Below are positions 1-5,561 of a stretch of DNA of 22,433 nucleotides, piece by piece. Below the pieces are notes generated by a model. That model saw nothing but the letters and a program-made list of their open reading frames with translations, did no database searches and had not been told where the DNA came from. Each line of letters begins with the position of its first letter. The first letter of the stretch is position 1. The stretch comes from Candidatus Rifleibacteriota bacterium (GTDB lineage: Bacteria; Riflebacteria; Ozemobacteria; Ozemobacterales; Ozemobacteraceae), in assembly GCA_022704885.1 (NCBI GenBank), contig JAKJFO010000046.1:1-22433 (forward strand), written 5' to 3'. Both the position numbers and the translations under genes were made by a program.

Positions 1-62
1 CTTTCTCTGATTTGTGTCAGTTCCAATTCTTCCGGCTCATTGTTGGTTGTATAGCATTTCAT
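1..62 (-). CDS. Unknown protein, N-terminal fragment running off the left edge
   Basis: Only the first 20 codons are inside the window. Reading leftward from the ATG at 62-60 the protein begins M-K-C-Y-T-T-N-N-E-P and stays open to the edge. The start is supported by an AGAGGA ribosome binding site about six bases upstream (around 67-73). It lies downstream of the integrase on the same strand, on the element side of the tRNA, so it is probably cargo or a control gene of the integrated element. The fragment is too short to recognise a family. Confidence 0.45.
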   Translation of the reverse strand, partial: MKCYTTNNEPEELELTQIRE

Positions 63-82
63 ATCTTTTCCTCTTTCAAATT

Positions 83-211
83 TTCAGTAGCAAAGTAGCA
101 AGCGTAGCAGTAGCAACTTGCCACGGGTAACACTTTGGGTAACACGGGTAACACTTACCCCGGTTCAGTAGCAAAGTAGCAATAGTAGCAGTAGCAAACA
201 TCAGGGGTAAC
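83..211. repeat. Iteron-like repeat block between integrase and next gene
   Basis: Two 34-base copies (83-116 and 164-197, two mismatches, 81 bases apart) are each built from three AGTAGCAA units and one 7-base variant: units at 86, 94 and 109 in the first copy and 167, 175 and 190 in the second. Between them lie three GGGTAACAC units (125-133, 137-145, 146-154) and an inverted TTACCCC (155-161). A further GGGGTAAC is at 204-211, just past the integrase stop. Spacing of 8, 8 and 7 bases is iteron-like. This may be a binding array for the integrase arm domain, an excisionase or a replication protein; the function is inferred. Confidence 0.7.
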
Positions 212-215
212 ATTC

Positions 216-1454
216 TCAACCTCGATACTTGTACTTTTCTCTGAGCGCTTTAATGTCAGGGTTCGGGCTGGCTCTCAGTTCGTCGAGATAGTCGGCCCAT
301 GTCTGCATCATGGCGTGGCGCTGCTCACGGTATTCTGTCCTATTATAGGCCCGGCCGTGTGCATCTTTCGGGGCGTGTGCAAGCTGTTTTTCCAGCCATT
401 GCAAGGGGTAACCGAGTTCCAGCATTTCAGTCTTGCATGAAGTTCTGAACCCGTGGCCGGTCATTTCTTCTTTCGAGAACCCCATAGCACGCAAAGCACA
501 CAATACAGCGTTGTCACTCATGGGCCGATCTCTCCGGGCCATGTGTGGGAAAACAAAAGAATCATCATCAGCAAAGGTTAGACTTTTCAGGCTCTTTAAT
601 ATTTCGACGGCCTGCCGGGGCAGGGGCACAATCTGGTCAATCTTTGTCTTAGTCACAAAATACCGCCACTCTCCAGCGTCTAAGTCTATGTCAGACCATT
701 TAGAATGGCGTAGCTCTCCGGGTCTGGTTGCTGTCAACGGGGCCAGCTTCAGCGCCGCCCTGACTATGGGCGTTCCCATATAGCTATCAATGGCCCTGAG
801 TAACTCAGAAAACCGCTGCATTTCAGTAATGGCCGGGAAGTGCCCCTTAACTATTGGGGTAAGTGCGTCAATCAAATCTCGGCAAGGGTCAGATATACAA
901 CGCCCTGTTGCTATGGCGTATCTGAATATCATGCTGCATCTGCTCTTTATTCTATGGGCTGTATCGACGGCTCCCCGGCCTTCCACCCTTCGCAAGATCA
1001 TTAACAGGTCGGGTGGGGTAAGTTCTGATATGGGTCTTTCCCCTATGTATGGGAAAACGTCATTTTCAAGGCTGGCAATCTCTTTTATTCTGGTTGTCTC
1101 TGCCTTGCCAGTTCGTTTAACGTTAAACCATTCACGCGCCACAACCTCAAAGCTGTTCGCGTCTTTCACCTTTTCTGCCGCTTTGGTTGCTTTGCGGTTC
1201 ATGGCCGGGTTAATGCCCTGCCTGATCATGTCTTTGAGTTCGTCGGCCTGCTGTCTGGCCTCTTTCAGCGAAACTTTCGGGAAGGTGCCAAGTGATAACA
1301 TTCCTTCCTTGCCAGAGAAAGAAAATTTGAAGCGCCACCACTTCTGGCCCTTGTCGGTAATGAATAAAAATAAACCGTTGCCGTCATAATGCCGGGTAAC
1401 TTTTTTGCCGGGCTCTGGCTTTAAGTTTTTGATCTGAGTTGGGTTTAGCTTCAT
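216..1454 (-). CDS. P4-family tyrosine integrase (site-specific recombinase)
   Basis: Catalyses integration and excision of a mobile element, here at the adjacent tRNA-Ala. The 412-residue product has an N-terminal arm-type DNA-binding domain (DUF4102; about residues 4-90), a central SAM-like core-binding domain (about 100-200), and a catalytic domain with Arg244 (in ATRPGEL), Lys271 (in TKTK), His334 and Arg337 (in HGFR), His360 (in QLAHA) and the nucleophile Tyr370 (in AYNR). All expected active-site residues are present and the length is normal, so it is probably active. The ATG at 1454 is chosen over an upstream GTG-type start at 1493 because GGAGAGG sits nine bases before it and the protein then begins MKLNPTQI, as in the family. 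It is co-directional with the tRNA and 169 bases from it. It has its own promoter containing a GGGGTAA palindrome, suggesting autoregulation. Confidence 0.93.
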   Translation of the reverse strand: MKLNPTQIKNLKPEPGKKVTRHYDGNGLFLFITDKGQKWWRFKFSFSGKEGMLSLGTFPKVSLKEARQQADELKDMIRQGINPAMNRKATKAAEKVKDANSFEVVAREWFNVKRTGKAETTRIKEIASLENDVFPYIGERPISELTPPDLLMILRRVEGRGAVDTAHRIKSRCSMIFRYAIATGRCISDPCRDLIDALTPIVKGHFPAITEMQRFSELLRAIDSYMGTPIVRAALKLAPLTATRPGELRHSKWSDIDLDAGEWRYFVTKTKIDQIVPLPRQAVEILKSLKSLTFADDDSFVFPHMARRDRPMSDNAVLCALRAMGFSKEEMTGHGFRTSCKTEMLELGYPLQWLEKQLAHAPKDAHGRAYNRTEYREQRHAMMQTWADYLDELRASPNPDIKALREKYKYRG

Positions 1455-1493
1455 TTGGGGTAACCTCTCCGGGTAAGTTGTAGTTACCCCCAA

Positions 1494-1522
1494 AAGTTAC
1501 CCCGTTTTCAGGGGTAAGTCAA
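1494..1522 (-). promoter_or_regulatory. Integrase promoter with palindromic operator in the spacer
   Basis: On the minus strand TTGACT (1522-1517) is followed after 17 bases by TAACTT (1499-1494). The spacer carries a perfect dyad TTACCCC-N7-GGGGTAA (1497-1517), and more half-sites follow downstream (GTTACCCC around 1483-1490; GGGGTAAC at 1457-1464). Binding there would block RNA polymerase. Matching half-sites occur past the integrase stop at 125-161 and 204-211, so the same protein may act at both ends. Confidence 0.6.
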
Positions 1523-1560
1523 ATATGATACAGGGGTGTCTAACCAAGTCACCATATAGC

Positions 1561-1584
1561 AAAAAACCCGCTTCATCAGCGGGT
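1561..1584 (-). terminator. Intrinsic terminator downstream of tRNA-Ala
   Basis: Perfect 7-bp stem ACCCGCT / AGCGGGT (1566-1572 and 1578-1584) with a five-base loop. On the minus strand it is followed by a run of T (complement of the A run at 1561-1566). It ends the tRNA transcript and insulates it from the integrase. The plus-strand flank CTTTT could give weak opposite termination, but no plus-strand gene needs it. Confidence 0.8.
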
Positions 1585-1597
1585 CTTTTAAACTTTA

Positions 1598-1620
1598 TGA
1601 GACACCTTTATACTGTCTCA
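1598..1620. repeat. 7-bp inverted repeat abutting the tRNA 3' end
   Basis: TGAGACA (1598-1604) and TGTCTCA (1614-1620) form a perfect dyad with a nine-base centre. It lies directly against the tRNA-Ala 3' end, between it and the terminator. It could be a recombinase core site of the integrated element, or an RNA hairpin beside the tRNA 3' processing site. The role is not settled by sequence alone. Confidence 0.45.
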
Positions 1621-1623
1621 CGG

Positions 1624-1696
1624 TGGAGCTGATCGGGATCGAACCGACGACCTTTTGAATGCCATTCAAACGCGCTCCCAACTGCGCCACAGCCCC
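1624..1696 (-). tRNA. tRNA-Ala (anticodon GGC)
   Basis: Folds as a 73-base cloverleaf on the minus strand: acceptor stem GGGGCTG / CAGCTCC, anticodon stem TTTGA / TCAAA around loop ATGGCAT (anticodon GGC), T-arm GTCGG-TTCGATC-CCGAT, discriminator A73. The G3-U70 wobble pair, the alanine identity element, is present. The bases after A73 read CCG, so the terminal A of CCA is not encoded. The gene has its own consensus-like promoter and terminator. The integrase next to its 3' end implies that it is the attachment site of the element to the left. Confidence 0.96.
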
Positions 1697-1710
1697 ATTT
1701 GGTATAGATA

Positions 1711-1739
1711 AGTATAGCATCAACGCTTTGCCGAGTCAA
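1711..1739 (-). promoter_or_regulatory. sigma70-type promoter of tRNA-Ala
   Basis: On the minus strand TTGACT (1739-1734), a 17-base spacer, then TATACT (1716-1711). Transcription would start near 1704, about eight bases before the tRNA 5' end, a normal short leader. The same two hexamers with the same spacing occur before ffh. Confidence 0.85.
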
Positions 1740-1845
1740 CAAAATTTTTGCGAAACCGGTAATTCCCGGTCATCCTTCAGGAACCACAAATTATACACAT
1801 TGGCGCAGATTTTTTGAGAGAGCTGCGCAGGTATCGAAAAATGGA

Positions 1846-1870
1846 TTCTGCGACTTCGCTCCGCGCAGAA
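1846..1870 (-). terminator. Weak terminator-like hairpin after the galT-like pair
   Basis: TTCTGCG (1846-1852) and CGCAGAA (1864-1870) form a perfect 7-bp stem eleven bases past the stop codon at 1881. On the minus strand a short T run follows only after several bases. A second hairpin GCGCAG / CTGCGC (1803-1808 and 1823-1828) lies further downstream with T-rich DNA nearby. Together they probably end the galT transcript before the tRNA promoter region. Confidence 0.4.
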
Positions 1871-1880
1871 CGACCGAGAA

Positions 1881-2879
1881 TCAGATTTTGGCTTCGCGCA
1901 ATTGCTCGGCTGCTTCTTCTGGCGGGGTCGGGTTGATGTAAAAGCCTGATCCCCATTCAAAGCCGGCTATCTTGGTGAGTTTGGGTATCAGCTCGATATG
2001 CCAGTGATAGAAGTCGCGATAAGAGTCTGAACATGGCGATGTGTGCAGCACGAAGTTATAAGGCTGGCCTGGCAGCAGGGCTTCCATTTTGCGCAGAGCA
2101 GTCTGGAGGGCGGTGGCAAAGCCGAAAACCTGCTCATTTTCGATCATTTCGAAAAACGGCATGTGAAACTTCGGGGTAATTTCCATTTCGAAGGGAAAAC
2201 GTGAAGCAAATGGGCAGAACACGATAAAATCGTTGCTTTCGTGAACTACGCGAACGCCGTCTTTTGATTCCTGCTTCACTATGTCGCAGAACAGGCAGCG
2301 GTCATGATAGTGGTAATATTCGCGGGCGCCTTCAAGCTCTTCTTCGATGCGCTTTGGTATGATCGGAGTGGCTACGATGTGCGAATGTGAATGGGTCATG
2401 CTTGAAGCGCCGATTCCACTGTTTTTGACAATCATGAAATGCTTGTAGCGGGGATTTTTTTTGATTTCGACTAGTCGTTGTTTGTATGCCCAGATGATTT
2501 CGCGTACCTGCTCGAAAGTCGAATTACATATGTTGGTGTTGTGATGAGGCGACTCTATCACCATTTCGTGAATTCCGATCGAGTTCATGGCGTCAAACAT
2601 ACCGATTCCTTCACGGCCGGAATCGCCATCGGGTTTTAAAATCGGCGCGCTGTCGGGAACTACGCGAACCCACCAGCCTTTCTGGTTGGACTGGGTTCCG
2701 GCAGTGCGGAATGCCAGTGTTTCTGGTGGTGTCATATGCTCGTTGCCCTCGCAGAAAGGGCAGTTGCTGTAGTCTTCTTTGACGGCTTCCTGTCGTTTGA
2801 AGTCAGAAGGGCGCTTGCCGCGCTCGGGTGAAATGATTACCCACTGCTTCAGGACCGGATCTTTTCTCAGTTGTGGCAT
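1881..2879 (-). CDS. GalT-family nucleotidyltransferase with altered active site (HSHSH)
   Basis: The 332-residue protein has the GalT fold over its full length: MPQLRKDP start, zinc-type CPFC (residues 40-43), second CxxC (CLFC) and the C-terminal EWGSGFYINP segment. GalT enzymes swap UMP between UDP-glucose and galactose-1-phosphate via a uridylylated His in an HPHxQ motif. Here that motif reads HSHSH (163-167): the second His is kept, but Pro is replaced by Ser and the Gln by His. The usual PNKFPAL substrate segment reads PDSAPIL (about 75-81). The activity may therefore have shifted, perhaps to a phosphorylase or hydrolase of the HIT superfamily, where HxHxH is usual. The start is supported by AGGAGC eight bases upstream. 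It lies 21 bases after its paralogue in one operon. Confidence 0.85.
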   Translation of the reverse strand: MPQLRKDPVLKQWVIISPERGKRPSDFKRQEAVKEDYSNCPFCEGNEHMTPPETLAFRTAGTQSNQKGWWVRVVPDSAPILKPDGDSGREGIGMFDAMNSIGIHEMVIESPHHNTNICNSTFEQVREIIWAYKQRLVEIKKNPRYKHFMIVKNSGIGASSMTHSHSHIVATPIIPKRIEEELEGAREYYHYHDRCLFCDIVKQESKDGVRVVHESNDFIVFCPFASRFPFEMEITPKFHMPFFEMIENEQVFGFATALQTALRKMEALLPGQPYNFVLHTSPCSDSYRDFYHWHIELIPKLTKIAGFEWGSGFYINPTPPEEAAEQLREAKI

Positions 2880-2900
2880 AATCTGCTCCTGGTTTTGCCG

Positions 2901-3896
2901 CTACTTGCCAGCGATAAGAAACTTTGCTGCCTGCTCGGGCACTACCGGATTGATGTAGAAGCCGGAACCCCACTCGAATCCTGCCACTTTGGTGAGGCGG
3001 GGCATTATTTCGAGATGCCAGTGAAAGTATTCTGTACAATGTTCGTCGCAGGGTGAGGTGTGAATGATGTAGTTGAATGGCGGATTGTCGAGGGTCTTGA
3101 TAAGCTTGCGCAACGTGCTGTGCATTATGCTGGCAAGAGCCTCAATCTCGTTATTTTCGATGTCACCGAAAGAATCGCGGTGTTCTTTGGGCGCTATCCA
3201 GGTTTCGAAAGGAAATCGAGATGCAAATGGTGCGAATGCAACGAACTGCTCATTCTCGTGTACTATGCGCTCGCCACTGCTGAGTTCCTGGCGGATAATG
3301 TCGCAAAATACGCAGCGCTCCTTGTAGTAGTAGTAGCGCTTGGCTCCTTCGACCTCTTCCATGGCCCGTTTCGGTATGATCGGAGTGGCGATCAACTGTG
3401 AGTGTGGATGATCGAGGCTGGCGCCGGCGGCCGATCCATGGTTTTTGAACAGAAGTATGTAACGAAACCGGCGGTCTCTTCTGAGGTCACGGTAGCGATC
3501 GGTGTAGGTGCGAATTATTCTGGCAATTTGTTCAACTGTATAATTATGAAAGCCGTCGTCGTGGCCTGGTGATTCGATTATCACTTCATGAGCGCCGACT
3601 CCGTTCATCATGTCGTAAACGCCAATCCCGGTTCGATCGAGATCACCTTCGATCTGCAATGCCGGGAACTTGTTCGGAATGACCCTTACTTCCCAGCCGG
3701 GCTGGTTGGGCAAAGTGTCAGGTGCCCGGTATGACATCACCTCGTTAGGGGTCGATGCTTCGTTCCCCGGGCAGAAAGGGCACTTCAGGCTCTGCTTTTG
3801 CGGGTGTACGATCTGGAAGTCGGATGGCTTTTTCGCCTGTTCGTGCAATATAATGACCCAGCGCTTGGTAACCGGGTCTTTGCGCAGTTGCGGCAT
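2901..3896 (-). CDS. galT: Galactose-1-phosphate uridylyltransferase
   Basis: The 331-residue product is a standard-looking GalT of the Leloir pathway, exchanging UMP between UDP-glucose and galactose-1-phosphate in the cytoplasm. Visible motifs are CPFC (39-42), PNKFPAL (about 74-80), the HEVIIESPGH segment, the active-site HPHSQ (163-167, His165 as nucleophile), CVFC, and the C-terminal FHWHLEIMPR and EWGSGFYINP blocks. The ATG at 3896 is preferred over one at 3962 because AAGGAAC lies eight to nine bases before it and the protein then begins MPQLRKDP like its neighbour. It is first in a two-gene operon with the divergent paralogue. No galK or galE is in view. Related ADP-glucose phosphorylases share the HPHSQ form, so the sugar specificity is not certain. 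Confidence 0.87.
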   Translation of the reverse strand: MPQLRKDPVTKRWVIILHEQAKKPSDFQIVHPQKQSLKCPFCPGNEASTPNEVMSYRAPDTLPNQPGWEVRVIPNKFPALQIEGDLDRTGIGVYDMMNGVGAHEVIIESPGHDDGFHNYTVEQIARIIRTYTDRYRDLRRDRRFRYILLFKNHGSAAGASLDHPHSQLIATPIIPKRAMEEVEGAKRYYYYKERCVFCDIIRQELSSGERIVHENEQFVAFAPFASRFPFETWIAPKEHRDSFGDIENNEIEALASIMHSTLRKLIKTLDNPPFNYIIHTSPCDEHCTEYFHWHLEIMPRLTKVAGFEWGSGFYINPVVPEQAAKFLIAGK

Positions 3897-3933
3897 CGAT
3901 TTCTGTTCCTTGGTCGAGTTTCTTTTCAACGGA

Positions 3934-3962
3934 ATTATACAATAACTGTCAAAGCTTGGCAA
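3934..3962 (-). promoter_or_regulatory. sigma70-type promoter of the galT operon, with operator-like motif
   Basis: On the minus strand TTGCCA (3962-3957), 17 bases, then a perfect TATAAT (3939-3934). The plus-strand motif AACTGTCAAAGCTTGG (3944-3959) covers the spacer and overlaps the -35. A near copy lies inside the divergent promoter at 4093-4109, so one regulator may control both. Confidence 0.8.
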
Positions 3963-3975
3963 TTTGAATGATCAT

Positions 3976-4043
3976 ACAGATTCGTGTAGATTTTGCACGT
4001 TGTCCAGAAATGGCGGTACTTTGCGTGTTTTGCACGAATCTGT
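3976..4043. repeat. Inverted and direct repeats in the divergent intergenic region
   Basis: ACAGATTCGTG (3976-3986) and CACGAATCTGT (4033-4043) are a perfect 11-bp inverted repeat with 46 bases between. Inside and partly overlapping it, TTTTGCACG occurs twice as a direct repeat (3991-3999 and 4028-4036). It sits midway between the galT promoter and the promoter of the winged-helix gene. Likely protein-binding sites, possibly with looping; no T run suggests termination. Confidence 0.55.
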
Positions 4044-4087
4044 GGATGCCGGATTGTCGTGGCGGGGTACCTTGTTTGCGAAAAAAG

Positions 4088-4136
4088 TTGACAACTGTTC
4101 AAAGCTTGGTTAATCTATCGGATTGAACTGTATAGT
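4088..4136 (+). promoter_or_regulatory. Promoter region of the winged-helix gene
   Basis: TTGACA (4088-4093) is a perfect -35. Seventeen bases on is a poor -10, TAATCT (4111-4116). A better -10, TATAGT (4131-4136), lies downstream without a clear -35. The motif AACTGTTCAAAGCTTGG (4093-4109) fills the spacer of the first option and matches the one in the galT promoter. Confidence 0.5.
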
Positions 4137-4177
4137 TATGTGTAGACCATTGACTTTTTAATGTAGAGGTAAAGATC

Positions 4178-4759
4178 GTGGGACGTAAAAGAACATGTGA
4201 GCTTCCCTTTTGTAAAGGGGTCGTCGAGGGCACCAGGAATAAGCGCCGATGTGATAAGGATAGAAACATACATCTGCATCAGGTGATTTCCAAAAACGTC
4301 AAAAAAATCATGAAGTATCTTGAAGGTTGCGAAGATTTTACCGCTAATGACGTTAACCGCGATCTTTTCAAGACAAGACTCGATAAAAACGAAAAGGGTT
4401 CGATGTATCGCCTTTTCCAGGCCATGGTAAGAGAAGGATATCTGCTTGAGCGCGGCAAACGCGGTGGTCTCAAGGTGTATGCCTATTCTGGTGCCTCAAC
4501 TCCCCAGCAGGAAGCTCATGTCGAAGCAGAAAAACCGGCTCCGGTTAAGGTCGAAAAGCCCAGACTGAGCCCCGAAGAAATACTGCTCGGGAAGTTACGC
4601 GAATTTGTGCACATGAAGAGCGGACAATGGAACCATGATGACTGGATGTGGCTGATCAATCGCCCGGATATCAGAGAATTCGGAATTTCTGAAGCCGATA
4701 TCGGCCGGATAATCGAAGATGAAAAGGCCAGATACTGGCTGCAGCGAAACAGCGCCTGA
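4178..4759 (+). CDS. Winged-helix protein with N-terminal Cys cluster, unknown function
   Basis: The 193-residue protein belongs to no family I can name. Residues 1-35 are basic and hold C7-x4-C12-x12-C25 followed by His32 and His34, a spacing that could bind zinc. Residues about 36-105 resemble a winged helix: KKIMKYLEG, FTANDVNRDLF, MYRLFQAMVREGYLLERG and then a short beta wing. A charged Pro/Glu linker (about 106-128) leads to a helical C-terminal part rich in Trp (about 130-193). The start is GTG, with AGAGGT about nine bases upstream. It is transcribed away from the galT pair, and both promoters share a 16-17 base motif, so a local transcription regulator is plausible but inferred. A strong terminator follows. 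Confidence 0.75.
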   Translation: MGRKRTCELPFCKGVVEGTRNKRRCDKDRNIHLHQVISKNVKKIMKYLEGCEDFTANDVNRDLFKTRLDKNEKGSMYRLFQAMVREGYLLERGKRGGLKVYAYSGASTPQQEAHVEAEKPAPVKVEKPRLSPEEILLGKLREFVHMKSGQWNHDDWMWLINRPDIREFGISEADIGRIIEDEKARYWLQRNSA

Positions 4760-4788
4760 CAGCATGGTTTGATAAACTGTATCACCAG

Positions 4789-4812
4789 CCCCGCTGAACG
4801 CGGGGTTTTTTA
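4789..4812 (+). terminator. Intrinsic terminator of the winged-helix gene
   Basis: Perfect stem CCCCGC / GCGGGG (4789-4794 and 4800-4805) with loop TGAAC, followed directly by a T run (4806-4811). It lies 29 bases after the stop codon. Confidence 0.92.
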
Positions 4813-4851
4813 TTTGCAACGGTTTGCCCTTGTCGCCTCTGTCTGCAACAA

Positions 4852-4887
4852 AAACCGCCCGTTTCACCTGGAGTGAACGGGCGGTTT
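4852..4887 (-). terminator. Intrinsic terminator of the acidic-protein gene
   Basis: Long inverted repeat: AAACCGCCCGTTTCAC (4852-4867) against GTGAACGGGCGGTTT (4873-4887), with one bulged base. The minus strand ends in a T run (complement of the A run at 4850-4854). It lies 19 bases past the stop codon at 4907. The plus strand ends in GTTTCTT, so it may also back up the terminator of the convergent gene. Confidence 0.9.
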
Positions 4888-4906
4888 CTTATGCTGGCGG
4901 TATCAG

Positions 4907-5293
4907 TTATTCATCTTCATCTTCGTCGTCGAAGTCTTCGTCTTCGTCTTCGAAGTCGTCGAAGTCTTCGAGATCTTCGTCTTCTTCATCGACATCTTCG
5001 AAGTCTTCTTCTTCGTCGAAGTCATCTTCGTCTTCATCTTCGTCGTCGAAATCTTCATCTTCATCTTCGTCGTCGAAGTCTTCATCTTCGTCTTCTTCTT
5101 CTGCCTCTCCTTCTTCGAATTCATCTTCATCTTCGTAGTCTTCAAGTTCCTCGTCTTCGTCGTCGAAGTCTTCATAATCATCAAGATCGTCTTCGTCTTC
5201 AAGATCTTCGTCTTCGTCGTCCATGTCATCCCAGTCGGTCTGGGCGGCGGCGAGGATTTTGATTTCTTCTGTTGTCTCAAGCAGTTTAGGCAT
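4907..5293 (-). CDS. Extremely acidic low-complexity protein (Asp/Glu tail)
   Basis: The 128-residue protein has a short ordinary head (MPKLLETTEEIKILAAAQ, about 21 residues) and a 107-residue tail in which 88 residues are Asp or Glu. The other 19 are almost all single Phe, Tyr, Leu, Met or Val spaced every three to ten residues. The only basic residues are Lys3 and Lys12. Part of the tail repeats FDDEDEDED. The ATG at 5293 is chosen because AAAGGGG lies about nine bases upstream; an ATG at 5338 has no such site. It has a strong promoter and a strong terminator, so it is a real single-gene unit. The tail recalls acidic tails of histone chaperones, DNA mimics and the RNA polymerase delta subunit, but the delta N-terminal domain is absent. 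Function unknown; likely disordered and cytoplasmic, with no signal peptide. Confidence 0.85.
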   Translation of the reverse strand: MPKLLETTEEIKILAAAQTDWDDMDDEDEDLEDEDDLDDYEDFDDEDEELEDYEDEDEFEEGEAEEEDEDEDFDDEDEDEDFDDEDEDEDDFDEEEDFEDVDEEDEDLEDFDDFEDEDEDFDDEDEDE

Positions 5294-5352
5294 GATGATT
5301 ACCCCTTTCAATATAAGAACGTTAGCCGTAGAATTCATTAAGATTTGAATGC

Positions 5353-5382
5353 AATATAGGCATACTATAAAAAAACTGTCAA
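5353..5382 (-). promoter_or_regulatory. sigma70-type promoter of the acidic-protein gene
   Basis: On the minus strand a perfect TTGACA (5382-5377), an 18-base spacer that starts with a T tract, then TATATT (5358-5353). The start point would be near 5346, leaving a leader of about 50 bases. Confidence 0.8.
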
Positions 5383-5485
5383 CAAAAAATTAGTATATTT
5401 TGCAAATTTGCCGGATTTCATTGAAAATGGCGTCTGTAATCCGTATTAAAGATCGTTCCATCGGTTATTCGGGGTACATTATGGC

Positions 5486-5514
5486 TTGACTATTTACTGG
5501 CTTTAAGTTATACT
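5486..5514 (+). promoter_or_regulatory. sigma70-type promoter of the ffh operon
   Basis: TTGACT (5486-5491), 17 bases, TATACT (5509-5514): identical hexamers and spacing to the tRNA-Ala promoter. Transcription should begin near 5521, 40 bases before the ffh start. It is the only convincing promoter I see for the downstream genes. Confidence 0.85.
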
Positions 5515-5561
5515 GACAGCTCTATTCTGCCGTTCTTGACCTAAAAAACAGGAGACAAGCA

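Noticed and set aside
83..211. CRISPR array
   Set aside because: Units are 8-9 bases, without regular 30-base spacers, and no cas genes are in view.
433..1389. Plus-strand frames opposite the integrase
   Set aside because: Both are antisense to a complete integrase with all catalytic residues and have no supporting signals.
4824..5262. Plus-strand frames giving Ser-rich and Arg/Leu-rich proteins, and an alternative minus-strand Lys/Thr-rich frame
   Set aside because: They are shadows of the GAA/GAC-type repeat codons of the acidic gene; they lack ribosome binding sites and run through the strong terminator at 4852-4887.
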